NCBI GenBank assembly: GCA_958299035.1
Contig: CATQJL010000001.1
Span: forward strand, 31,421,554-31,485,553
Direction of reading: 5' to 3'
Source: Cylicocyclus nassatus
Lineage: Eukaryota > Nematoda > Chromadorea > Rhabditida > Strongylidae
DNA length: 64,000 nt
Shown: one piece after another, positions 38,032 to 49,425 of the stretch
How positions within the stretch are numbered: position 1 is the stretch's first letter
Layout of the letters: every line of letters begins with the position of its first letter
Notes under the pieces: model-generated
What the model saw: only the letters and a program-made list of their open reading frames with translations
Database searches by the model: none
What the model was told of the DNA's origin: nothing
Program-made: the position numbers and the translations under genes

Positions 38032-40545
38032 CAGAGTGTCCCAAAAAGATGTGCACACTGTTTGATCGTTAATAACTCTCTTGCTTTCATGTCTTTTGTC
38101 GAGTTTGAGGTAACATTCTGTAGAGCGAGGATAAACTTAGATTTACTATATGGAGCGAACCACCAAGGATTACGGTATGAACTTTCAGCATACAGCGTCA
38201 CTGTGGAATTAGCCTTTCGATAAAATAATTTCAAGAAAATTTAAAAATTTGTGTAGGAGGGTTTTCAGGCGTGCCGATTTCACTAATAGCTTTCCACCAG
38301 TTTTTCGAGCTTTCTTGATGGCGTATTCACATTTCTGACAAACATTGGAAAATCAGCTGTTACCCTAAATCTGAAATAACTTATGGAAGAAACAGCGTAC
38401 TGAGGTGCAATTTCCATATTTAGAATCAGCAGCTTTGATTAACCAAATTCAAGGGTTTCTGGCTTGTTTGGCTTTCTTTCTGAAGCAAAATACCGCTTTC
38501 AATGGCCTAAAATCCTCCTCGAAATTCCTACCGTAATCCTACAGTAATGAAGAGCAGTGGTGCGATGGGGGGAGCCGGGCCCACCAAAAGTGAAGGTGGT
38601 TCCAGCTACCACTGGCCGGCCAAAAGTGAAGGTGGTAGTGCCGGACACTCACCTCCCAAAAACGTCGACGGGGGGGGGGGGGAAGGAGGCGAGGGGGGGG
38701 GGGTTGGACGGACGAACAGAGCTATCTTTCTAGGTCAAGTCGTGACCGAACGGCTTTCTTTAGGGCCACAGATACGATGAATATCAAAAATATTTATAAA
38801 TTTTATTCATGAAAATTTAAAATAGACGTGTTTAGTAAATGGTGTATTTGGAAGTAAAAGTTTGTTGGACTATACGGATTTTATTAAGTAAATTTTGTCA
38901 TAACGTGCTGCGAAGGAAGTAGGTCGATCTAGGCAGTAACGGCCGAGAACTAGAATTTTGAATATTTAAATAGTGAAAAATCATGCAAAATTTCCACTGT
39001 TATAAATCTGTTGTTTGAAGATGTCAGCAGTTGCGACTTCATAGGTTTTGAAGAGTAGATGTTGCTCTATCAGCTAGTGAAGGAATCGGGTTGATTTGAG
39101 AGATAGTCGTTGAAAACCAGAATTCTAAAAATTTACGCCATTTTTGCGTGTTTTTTGACTGTTGAGAGTTAAACTCTTATAAATCTTGAATGTGGAAGTG
39201 TATGATGTTGCGACTTCATAGGTTTTATAGAGTAAGGTTTGCCTTATCAGAATATGTCTTGTCCGTTCCGATCCATTGAAACACCTCCGAGATCCAGGCT
39301 CTTGAAAAAGCAGGTAAAAAACAGCTTTTTGAACTTCAACAGCTCGTAACTTCTCCAGAACTGCATGAATCATGTTGCGACTTCATAGGTTGAATTCTCC
39401 TTATCAAGAGCTTTCAGATGATATATAATATGTGGGAGTTTCGCGCCTCTTACGGCATATGCCCGGGGGGGGGGGGGGAGACTTTTTAGGCCAAAGTCTC
39501 CCCCGGCAGCCTCCAGCCAATACATTAAAATGGGCGAGGGGGAGACTTTGGCCTAAAAAGTCTCCCCCCCCCGGTCATAATTCGCAGGAGGCTCTAAACC
39601 CCCACATATTATATATCATCTGAAAGCCCTTGATGAGAGGAATCTAACCTATGAAGTCGCAACATGATTCATGCAGTTCTGAAGAAGTTATGAGCTGTTG
39701 AAGTTCAAAAAGCTGTTTTTTACCTGCTTTTTCAAGAGTCTGGATCTCGGCGGTGCTTTGATGAATTGGTACGGGTAAGATATATTCTAGTAGGGCAAAC
39801 CTTACTCTATAAAACCTATGAAGTCGCAACATCACACACTTTCACATTCAAGATTTATAAGAGTTTAACTGCCAACTGCAAAAAACACGCAAAAATGGCG
39901 TAAATTTTTAGAATTCTGGTTTTCAACGACTATCTCTTAAATCAACCCGATTCCTTCACTAGCTGATAGAGCAACATCTACTCTTCAAAACCTATGAAGT
40001 TGCAACTGCTGACATTTTCAAACAACAGATTTATAACAGTGGAAATTTCGCATGATTTTTCACTATTCAAATATTCAAAATTCTGGTTCTCGGCCGTTAC
40101 TGCCTGGATCGACCTACTTCCTTCGCTATACGTTATAACATAATTTGCTTAATAAAATCCGTACAGTTTTGCTAAGCTTTACTTCCAAATACACCATTTA
40201 CTAAAAACCTTTATTTTAAATATATATGCCGCCGTATACATAAATATATGCTTTCAATAATCTTTTTTGCGTTTGTTTTGCTTATTTTCCTTCTTTGTCG
40301 TCCAGCGAAAAATTTTTTATTCCAAAAGTGAAGGTGGTCACCCCGTACCAGCTCAAAAGTGAAGGTAGGGGGAGACTTGGCTCCCCCTATCGCACCTCTG
40401 ATGAAGAGATGCTGATAATCGCTTTATACTGAAAATCTAAGTTGAACCCCGCTCTAAAGAATGGTACCTCAAGCTCGGCAAAAGATATGAAAGCAAGAGA
40501 GTTATTAACAATCAAACAGTATGCACATCTTTTTGGGACACCCTG
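38032..40545. mobile_element. CAGGGTGTC-type MITE split by a hAT-like palindrome
   Basis: The outer ends, CAGAGTGTCCCAAAAAGATG at the left and its inverse ending GACACCCTG at the right, are flanked by TA. The outer halves (38032-38546 and 40401-40545) align with the MITE at 24658-25311, including the CCTACAGTAATGAA segment where the inner element landed. This is a clear two-step nest. Confidence 0.85.
38555..40400. mobile_element. 1.85-kb hAT-like foldback element, perfect 8-bp duplication
   Basis: The termini are CAGTGGTGCGATGGGGGGAG and its inverse ending TATCGCACCTCTG. ATGAAGAG flanks both sides (38547-38554 and 40401-40408). The whole element folds into two arms of about 0.9 kb, with a second sharp hairpin at the centre (about 39460-39575: GGGGGAGACTTT against AAAGTCTCCCCC). 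AAAAGTGAAGGTGGT-type repeats sit twice inside each end. It encodes no transposase; long poly-G tracts occur at 38.67-38.70 and 39.46 kb. Confidence 0.92.
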
Positions 40546-40895
40546 TATTATAATTGCTAGCTGTTCTTAGTTCAAATATGAAGTACAGATTACAGTACGA
40601 AATATAGACAATGCAAGAAGGCAACTGACAGATGCATCATAAAACAAAAAATTTCGTATTTCAAATACTGACCTGCTTTGTTTGCCCCTTTCAAGAAAAA
40701 TTTTAGCATACATCCAAGTCGCAAATAGCTTATTATGCCATGAACATTTTTAAAACACTGAAAATCTTCGAGAAATACCGAGACGTTCTTTTTTTAAGTC
40801 TCACTTCACTCCTACCATAGGCATTCGAGATAGAGTAGCGGATATCGAATGTCCGAAACGATACTACGAAAGAAAAGATACTTTCATAGACATAA

Positions 40896-40903
40896 TGAAA
40901 CAG
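40896..40903 (-). promoter_or_regulatory. CTGTTTCA core (piRNA upstream motif-like)
   Basis: Copy 3 counterpart of 23019; minus strand reads TTTTTTCCTGTTTCATTATG. Function is inference only. Confidence 0.35.
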
Positions 40904-41432
40904 GAAAAAAACCTTCAAATTAATTAGTCTGTCTTGTGACCTCCTTGCTCAAGCTCCGAATGCATGATTTCAACGATTTTTTGATATAGGGTTTCTCAAA
41001 ATGCTTGGATTCATCGACTTATTGTCTATGAAAGTTTGTATGCAGGATTTATAATACAAAAGTATTTCTCATAACGTTTCATCCCTTTTTAGATAAAGTT
41101 TTTTATTTCCAGGCTCTCTCCGGGACCCTACATTAAAGAAAAATGGAAAGATATCTGGAACGTTTTGTGAAAGAAAACTAAGGAAGATTGTAAAATTCGA
41201 TCTGTTTTTTAAAAACGCTAAGGCTGTAATTGCATGTCATCGTAGTACACATTATCGTGTGGCGTAAATAATCAATTAGCCTAGTACATAAAAAATCTCC
41301 TCTTACTTGAAAATCATCAATAATGCCGAGAAAAAAAGTTGTTTGTGGAGTGTAAGATTTGTTTTCGTATGCTTTGGCTAATTCTAGTAAACTGCACCCT
41401 TTTAGTTAGCGAAAACAAAGAAAAGAATTATA

Positions 41433-42451
41433 TTAGGTCGTTCCGAGAGTTCTTTCCGTTTTTTCAACCTATCATAAAAAGACGTGGAATGAAGGTAAAA
41501 AAACGCTTTGGGCACTATACGACGCAGCTTTTCTTCCACTTTCTAGCAGTCATACTCACATTTCGCTTACTCTTGTGATCACTGAGGTAATGGCCGAAAT
41601 TTCGAACCCATGGTTTTTACCATGTCCAACTTTGGCAATTTTTCACAATTTTCTTTTTTGAATTCTGGGAAAGCTTTGATAACAGCCAGATAGAGAATAC
41701 AAAGTGCAATTCAATGCAATTTCTCGGCGTTGATAGCTAACTTCAAAAATTTTTAGAATTATTTTCGTTATGCTATCAAATTCCATTTTTGAGGATGCCA
41801 AGAGCCATATGTATAAAATAAGACGGCGCACAACTAAGGTACCATTCGATGCTGATTTTTCTTCTCTTTCTAGTGAATATATTTTCTTTTCAATTTGTGG
41901 GGCCTTTGGCGATAAAGTTACCATAATTCTTAATTTTGAACCGGCCCCAGCCTGTACACGTAAAATGCGAAACCTTATATTTCCAAGCGGTAAACGCTCA
42001 GTTGCTTTCTAAAAATTTTGGATAATCGTAACTGACTTTTGAAAGCTTCAATATCCGTAGATTTGCCGGTGTTCGGGCGTTTCTGTATTTTGGGACTTTG
42101 TAAAAGTGAAGACTTTTGAAAAAATTATCTCAGAAAACACTGAAAAGCCAGCTGGATTTGCCAAAAAATATATTGCATTACACTGTTTACTCTATTTGAT
42201 TGCTATCAAAGCTTCTCCGAAAGTTAAAAACGAAGATTGTGAAAAATATCCAAATTTGGACATGGTAAAAACCATGTGTTCAAAATTTCGGCGATTATCT
42301 CAGTGATCACAAGAGTAAACGACATGTGAGTATGACTGCTAGAAAGTGGAAGAAAAGCTGCGTCGTATAGTGCCCAAAGCGTTTTTTTACCTTCATTCCA
42401 CGTCTTTTTATGATAGGTTGGATAAACGGAAAGAATTTCCGGACGACCTAA
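41433..42451. mobile_element. 1019-bp mariner-type palindromic MITE
   Basis: TTAGGTCGTTCCGAGAGTTC at the left is mirrored by CGGACGACCTAA at the right, flanked by TA. Copy 2 at about 24228 is the empty site (GAATTATATGCACC). The arms carry GACGCAGCTTTTCTTCC plus ACTTTCTAG modules, related to those in 26634-27654. The interior has a second, shorter inverted pair. No transposase frame. Confidence 0.92.
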
Positions 42452-42878
42452 TATGTACCTTTAATAAATTCATTTATTTCATACTTTTAAAGTGCTGGTA
42501 TGATTGGCTAGGTCCAAAAAAATTTCTGCAATGATTTTCAAACAAAAAGAATCAATTGAACGCAGAACATTTTTTTTGAAACTCCGCATGCTAAAATTAA
42601 TTACGATATACCGAAGAAAGCAATGGCATTATGTTCCCGAGTATCAGGCATAGTATCCAATCGGAAATAAAAGCTATCATCCAATCTAAGTTGAGTATGT
42701 ACTTAAAAATTTCGTATCTACGGATCTTGTCAACAAAAATCTCTGACTGATCAAAGCTTTTGGAAAATAGAAAGTTCTCAAGGCTTTTGTCCCATACTAA
42801 TGGGAGAGGGCAAGAAAGGAAAAGAACTTTTACCTTCGACCTAGGCGAGTGACTGTAAATACAATCGAGTCGTTCATA

Positions 42879-43534
42879 CAGGGTGTCTCAAAAGTAAGTG
42901 CACACTTTTCAATCGTTAATATCTCTCTTCCCATTGGGTCTTTTCCGCCGTTCAAGCATCGTTTTGTAGAGCAGGCTTCAAATCAGATTTGCAGTATAGA
43001 GCGAATCACCGATCAGTCTTCGTTACTGTAGCATTACGGTAAGAACTTCCAGCATGTGAAACCCTTGTGAAATATGCCATCTGACAGACTTTTTTCAAAA
43101 ACCTGAAAAGTCGTGTACTAGGGTCTTTGCGCACGCTGATTCCACTACACAACTTTTTACGAGTGTTTTCAGCTTTTTTGACGGTGTAGTCACATTTCTG
43201 ACAAATACTGGGGATTATTACGGTTTACCTGGGATAACTTTGGAAAGAAGTTCATATTCAAAATCAGAGGCTTCCATTACCATAGTATAAGAGTTTTTGG
43301 CTTGTATTTTTTTCCGAGGCAGAATATGTCTTCCAATGGCCTAAAATCCTTATCGAAGTTCCTACAGTAATCCTACAGTAATGAAGAGCGATCGATGATT
43401 CGCTAGATACTGTTAATCTAAGCTGAAGTCTCCTCGCCTCCTCTACAGAATAGTATTTGAATGGCGGAAAAAGACACAATGGGAAGAGAGATATTAACGA
43501 TTAAAAAGTGTGCACTTACTTATGGGACACCCTG
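42879..43534. mobile_element. CAGGGTGTC-type MITE, copy 3
   Basis: Counterpart of 24658-25311, with TA on both sides. Its presence in both copies shows insertion before the copy 2/3 duplication. Confidence 0.9.
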
Positions 43535-43949
43535 TATAATCATGTGTGCAATGCAGAAATCGTCCTTCTTTGGCGCCCACATCCTGGATTTGCAATCCCA
43601 AAAACGCAAGAAACTGACCGTCTTCGTTGCTCACACCAGTTTGAGGAAATTTTTGTCTAAAAGAGGGCAAAAACACAAAGGAAACAGCGAAAACCCTTGT
43701 CTGAAAGGGTGTCGGCTGCAAGAATCCAGGATGGAGAACACCACAGGTGGACAGTGTGTGCAATGACACACATGGTCATATGAAATGACTCCAATGTATA
43801 GATTTATTTCAGTCAACAGAATAGAATTAAAAATTTCAAAGCGTGATCTATATAAAGTGATTCTAGAATATCTACTGAAAGTATTCCTCATAGAGCAGAC
43901 ACATCGTGCTGAGCGAACTTTTACACGTTAGACATATAAGTAAGTTGAT

Positions 43950-43957
43950 TGAAACAG
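43950..43957 (-). promoter_or_regulatory. CTGTTTCA core (piRNA upstream motif-like)
   Basis: Copy 3 counterpart of 25726, with identical core and flanks. Function is inference only. Confidence 0.35.
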
Positions 43958-46950
43958 GAAATTTTCTAGCATTTGTAATCGCAATGTTTCACAATGCATT
44001 GAATTTTTGGTGGTCAAAATATTCACAAGCTCAAAATGTTCAATCTTGGAATGGAGTATCAATCTCTCAGGGAATTCATGGCCGCGGAACTGGATAACCA
44101 TAACGAGCAAAGAGCTGAAAAGTTACAATGAAATTATAAGTGTGCACCTTGACAGTAAATTACAAGATTGAATAATAGATAGATAATAATGGCTAATTTG
44201 TTTTTTATTTCATCAGTCAAATCCTCTTTCATTCACCTTTTTTTCATTTAAATATAATAATTTTAGTTGGAATCTAGTTTCCATCAGTTCTGCAAACCAA
44301 CAAAATCGCAAATTGAAAATCATGGGGTCAGAATCATTTTAGCATTAATCACTTCAAGTCGAATTACTAAAATTCTACTTATTAATTCCACATTTCCAAT
44401 CACAATCCCATCCCAAAATAATCCATTCAAATGATACACTTGCAAGTTTTATAGACCAATCGTAAACTTATCCACAATCCGCACATTGAAAAAAAAAAGA
44501 AAAGACTTCTATGTCTACTCGAACAGTTTCTCCGAAAATTCACCAGTTAACCAGACATGTAGCATATTTACTTAATTATTAAATAATTCACATATTCTCA
44601 TGTGATTCGCATCAAACCGTGTGCTTGTGTTCCTTTGCATGTGGTTTCCAAACCGTTGGGAGACAAATCATACAAAAAATCTGAGCAGTACTGCTTATAA
44701 TAAAACCACACAAATTTTTTTAACAAATGCCAAAAGAATATCTGTAAAGAATTCCAGCTTAATTTTAGTAAAAACTAGTAACTGCTGTTATTTCATTCTT
44801 CTTTATTCGTATGGCAGCATTGCCAGTTTAATAAAAGGCATATTCTAAGGAAAAAATGTATCCTTTTTTGACTGCACAGTCCATCAAACATGAGCTGAGA
44901 AAATAGCCTTGGAGGGAATAAAGAAATGGAAACATAGGCCAGACAACAGTATCTAGATCTGGCAGGAAATAAAGACCATGAGCAAACTAAATTCAAGTCG
45001 TCAAAAGCAAACTATCGCACTCATACTTAGGCAAATTTTCGTTGCAAACAATTTCCAAAAGCGTTTATAAGCAATAAACATCCTGAAAAATCATGGAAAA
45101 TCCTCAATTATCAATCATATGTTCAAGAGTTTGTATGTTAGACGACTATGAAGAGAAGATGGTCTCAATCCAAATTTGACTGATGCACTATTGAAAAATC
45201 AACAATAACGAAAGAAAGCAAATGATAAAGGCACTACAAAACGGGAAATTTTCTGATTCCAAAGAGACGCCCATTTTGTTATCCCCTTTTGGGCAAACTC
45301 GATAAAAACTTTAGCTCAAATAATTTATTTCAAGCAAAACCTGGTAAAACTTTTCAAATTATTGTCAAATTGTTCCTTAATTTTCCTAAGTTAAGGATGA
45401 TTCGTTTCTTCAACGATGTCACTTGGAAGTTGACCAGAATTGCGCGAAAGTAAGAAAGTGATATGGGAGTTTTGAAACAACAAGATTGACCTCCAAAGTT
45501 TAGTCACTTTTCTAATTCACTCTAAGAGCAAATCTTCAAAATTCTTCAAACTAATTTTTTTCTAATAAGAGATTTGCCGCAATTTTAGGCGCGACGTTAC
45601 AGGTAATGTCTTAATTGAATGTCATTAGGTGAACTACGCTCACGCCAGCAATTTTCTTATAAAATTAGAGACTTGAAAATAATTTCAAGAAAAGTCGAGT
45701 TATTTGTGGAATGAAGGTGATTTGTTCTGGAGTTTTTTATTTGTTAATTTTTTTAAATTTTGAATTTTTGAATTTTTTTTTTATTTTTTTTATTTTTTGA
45801 AACGTAACCATATTCTGCAGTTAACGAGATTAAGAAAAGCAAATATGGGCCTCATTGCCTGCATCTTTTATCTTAGAATCAACTGAGGTTCTAGAAATCC
45901 CTTTGAACCAAGATTTACGCTATTATTCAAAGAATTTAAGAGACGATGTTTTCTTACGTTTTTCAGCGTAAAATTACGCCGACAATGCTACCATAATGTT
46001 GCAATAACATCAAAAACATCTGCGATCACAATGGTCGTTCGTTAATAACTTTCAAAAACCTTTTGTTCTAAGTAAGGTGAACATTAATGAGATACAAATG
46101 ATGCCGCTGGTGGTAAGAAACTTTCCGCCGTTTTCCATTCATCCCACAGCGACAGAGTTGATTACGAAAGACAGTGAATAAGGTATCACTTGATAGATCA
46201 AAGCAAAATTCACAAGAAGGAGTACAAACTTTTGCAAAAACTTATTCTACCTAAAGTTCAAAAACGATGCAAAAAATTTCATACACATCTTCGTCGGTAA
46301 TTCATAGGCGTGTGGTCTTTACATCAGACATTTACGTGTACAAATGTGCGGAATTTTCCCATAAAACACGAGAAATAAAATTTAGTCAGAAGTGCGAATA
46401 GTCGTTTTCAGTTTTTTTTTGCGAAAAATTTGATTTTTCTCGAATAGCAGACATTGCAGAAAGCTGAAAGTCCATTATTATACTCTCAAAGGTTTGTACT
46501 CGTGAATCGCCTATCTGGAAGAAGTTCAAGATTGCTTTGACAGAAACATGCCAAATTTCGTTTTCTCGACTTCTGGTAATGGAAAAACCATGAAAACAAT
46601 CACCAAGAAGTCATGATGATGAGTCCAATAAAGTTGGAAAATTCTGCGGTTTTAGTGAAGCGCAGGTCTTAGGTTAGAAAAAAACTTCAGAGATTAGTGA
46701 TGGTTATGCAGCAAATCTCCAGAGATTGGTAGAATTCGAAATATCAGGCATTCATTATCTTTGACCAAGTACGGAACGTCTTCCCACATTCTCCAAAAAA
46801 AAGCTGGATTAAGAATAGCCGTTCGAGAAAATCAAGCTTCTGCGACCAACGGATAAAATCATATTTGTTTTCAATTCATTTTTCATTTCAATTTGTTTTC
46901 ATTTCATTTTTATTTCATCCCCCCCCCCCCGCCCAAGCCAAATTGTTTAC

Positions 46951-47450
46951 NNNNNNNNNNNNNNNNNNNNNNNNNNNNNNNNNNNNNNNNNNNNNNNNNN
47001 NNNNNNNNNNNNNNNNNNNNNNNNNNNNNNNNNNNNNNNNNNNNNNNNNNNNNNNNNNNNNNNNNNNNNNNNNNNNNNNNNNNNNNNNNNNNNNNNNNNN
47101 NNNNNNNNNNNNNNNNNNNNNNNNNNNNNNNNNNNNNNNNNNNNNNNNNNNNNNNNNNNNNNNNNNNNNNNNNNNNNNNNNNNNNNNNNNNNNNNNNNNN
47201 NNNNNNNNNNNNNNNNNNNNNNNNNNNNNNNNNNNNNNNNNNNNNNNNNNNNNNNNNNNNNNNNNNNNNNNNNNNNNNNNNNNNNNNNNNNNNNNNNNNN
47301 NNNNNNNNNNNNNNNNNNNNNNNNNNNNNNNNNNNNNNNNNNNNNNNNNNNNNNNNNNNNNNNNNNNNNNNNNNNNNNNNNNNNNNNNNNNNNNNNNNNN
47401 NNNNNNNNNNNNNNNNNNNNNNNNNNNNNNNNNNNNNNNNNNNNNNNNNN
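46951..47450. other. Assembly gap of exactly 500 N
   Basis: The run is exactly 500 unknown bases, a common placeholder length. Array copy 3 runs into it from the left just after a C12 tract. The sequence on the right is unrelated and starts with an adaptor. Open frames that span it are artefacts. Confidence 0.98.
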
Positions 47451-47475
47451 AAGCAGTGGTATCAACGCAGAGTAC
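47451..47475 (+). other. Untrimmed SMART / template-switch primer sequence
   Basis: The first bases after the gap are AAGCAGTGGTATCAACGCAG continuing to AGTAC, identical to the widely used SMART cDNA amplification primer. The palindrome that follows has no counterpart of these bases on its other arm, which supports an attached adaptor rather than genomic sequence. Confidence 0.95.
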
Positions 47476-47476
47476 T

Positions 47477-48449
47477 GTTTTACGCTCTGAAGCTGGCCGA
47501 TGGATTTTGGTCAAAATGTTCATGCTCTTAAATTGTAAGGAAACTTCGCTTATAGAGGTTCTCGAACACGCTCTTTAGGAAAATCGTGGTCTTTGAGGAT
47601 TACAGGGTCTTCTTGGAGAGATACGGTGAGGTTACTCCAACTAAATCACGAAAGCTCGTAACTCCGCCTCCACCTCTCACGTGTCTGTCAAAGAACCTGC
47701 CTGCTTGCTCCACTAGTCAAAGTTACTAGGAGATGTGCTATCAAATGGCGCAAGAATCAGGCTCCAGTCTATAAAATTCGCCGAGTTACGAGCCTATGAA
47801 AACACGTTCTCACGAATTTTGCTCAAAATGTGAAGATCGTAAATTTCGTCAAAATTCCACCGTGAGTGCTTGTATGACACTTGCATTCCGGATATTATGT
47901 TCGCTTCGCTCAATAACTCCACTGTATTGAATATGGTGCTTGCGTGTGCTTCAGCAATTGATATCAAAGCTGTTTTGTGGCTAGAGCTCAAATCACCAAA
48001 TCTTACAATAAGATCCATTAAGAATGTGAAAAGATTTGATCAGCATGTTGTACAAGCACTCATGGTGGAATTTCGACGAAATTTGCGATCTTTACATTTT
48101 GAGCAAAATTCATGAGAACGTGTTTTCATAGGCTCGTATCTCGGCGAATTTTATAGACTGGAGTTTGAGACATGCACCGTTCGATGGCACAATTCCTACT
48201 TACTTTAACCTTTATAAGCAGTCAAGCAGGTTTTCTGACAGGTACGCGGGAGGTGCAGGCGAATTTACGAGCTTTCGTGATTTAGTTACAGTCACCTCAC
48301 CGTATCTCTCCAAGAAGACCCTGTAATCCTCAAAGACCACGATTTTCCTAAAGAGCGTGTTCGAGAACCTCTATAAGCGAAGTTTCCTTACAATTTAAGA
48401 GCATGAACATTTTGACCAAAATCCATCGGCCAGCTTCAGAGCGTAAAAC
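47477..48449. repeat. ~1-kb palindrome immediately after the adaptor
   Basis: The left arm (GTTTTACGCTCTGAAGCTGG onward) is mirrored by the right arm ending CCAGCTTCAGAGCGTAAAAC. Pairing continues for about 0.4 kb per arm, with a spacer of roughly 170 bp near 47.88-48.05 kb. Because the contig starts with an adaptor, this could be a real foldback element or a strand-switch artefact of amplification. The arms differ by substitutions and small indels, which favours a real element. Confidence 0.75.
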
Positions 48450-48552
48450 GAGAAAAAATGAAATTACTCGAACATCTTGGAAAACTTGCTCATAAGGGTT
48501 ATCCGATCTGCTGATTACGAAAATCACATCTGCTTAGCAAGAAAGCTTCGTA

Positions 48553-49195
48553 TTTTAGAGTTACGTTGAGAAAAATTTAGAACGACATGATTTTTCCAGA
48601 ATTCACCAGCCCTTCTAACTCCTATGGAAAGATGCCTGTGACTACTTTTTAGCGCTACGTAATCTACAGAAAAAGTACTATCGAAAGGTCCTTGGTGAAG
48701 TCTACTAGGGGCAATGCGCGCTGCTTTACACCTTCACGAAAAGACGTCTACAGAAAGATTTGAGAATATTGAAATCGGAATATCAAGGATATGCTGTATA
48801 TCGAAAGACTTGCCTTGATGAACTGAGCACAAAGCTTTCATCGGAATCAGATTATGTGTATTCCGAAGGAAGTTACAGCGAGTAGAATTTAGAAACGCGT
48901 GATTTTTCCAAAATTCACCAACGCTTCTATCTCTTTTGGGAGACATCTGCAGCTACTCTTGAACGCACGATAACCTACAAGGACAGTACTATCGAACAGT
49001 GCTTACTGGAATCCTTTATGTTACACAGACGCTGCGTTACATCCTTGCGAAGAGACCTCCACAGAAAAAATTCGAAAAAACTGGAAATGGAATATCGAGA
49101 GCATACTGTATATAAAAATATTGGCCTCGACGATCTGAACATAATGCTGCTCCTGGATTCGGAATATATTCATTCCGAAGGAAGTTATGGCGTTG
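48553..49195. repeat. Two ~320-bp tandem repeat units, diverged
   Basis: The units start near 48553 and 48876, and a third start is visible at about 49184. Shared blocks include GATTTTTCCA plus AATTCACCA, AGTACTATCGAA, CACAGAAAG/CAGAAAAA, and ATTCCGAAGGAAGTTA. Open frames are not conserved between units, so it is not coding. The unit end (GGATTC, TTCATTC, AGTTATGGCG) is also dispersed at 49.85 and 52.83 kb. Confidence 0.65.
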
Positions 49196-49204
49196 CGTAC
49201 TCTG

Positions 49205-49310
49205 CGTGATTCGCATGGTTTCGCGGATCCTGAAATGTCGCGGACTTCCCGGATTATCGCGCACTTTGGCGGAAATCCCGGAATTCCGCGAAGTTCACGG
49301 AAATTTTAGA
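49205..49310. repeat. CG-rich TTCCCGGAATTCGCG-type repeat
   Basis: Short alternations of CGCGGAA, TTCCCGG and CGCGAA end with GTTCACGGAAATTTT. Relatives are at about 52885-52955 and, as a full palindrome, at 61899-62047. In each case the segment follows, or is joined to, the AGTTATGGCG and GCGTGATT stretch or the GGTATTGTA tail. Confidence 0.6.
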
Positions 49311-49425
49311 ACAAATTCGATCAGAGTGGCTCTCTACCATACTCCTATAGTATACTGTCTATGTATCATCAGCGACAGATCAATGGTAATACTGTTATCA
49401 GCACACTGAATTAAACCAAAATAAT

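Larger units (their letters stand above)
40560..46950. repeat. Long array unit, copy 3, cut off by the gap
   Basis: 40.58-42.87 kb matches 22.74-24.65 kb, and 43.54-46.95 kb matches 25.31-29.77 kb with very few differences. It stops at the N run just after the poly-C segment seen at 10.67 and 29.75 kb, so the rest of the unit (more than 7 kb in copies 1 and 2) is missing from the assembly. No coding gene is seen. Confidence 0.85.

Noticed and set aside
43461..43766. 101-111 aa frames at 25238 and 43461 as paralogous genes
   Set aside because: They run across the end of a MITE into the array, and their frames diverge after indels between two otherwise near-identical copies.
46865..47578. Long open frames on both strands across the gap
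   Set aside because: They are mostly unknown bases from the 500-N run; the coding parts are poly-C and adaptor sequence.
48553..49195. CRISPR-like or satellite array
   Set aside because: Only two diverged 320-bp units with no regular spacers; a simple tandem duplication fits.
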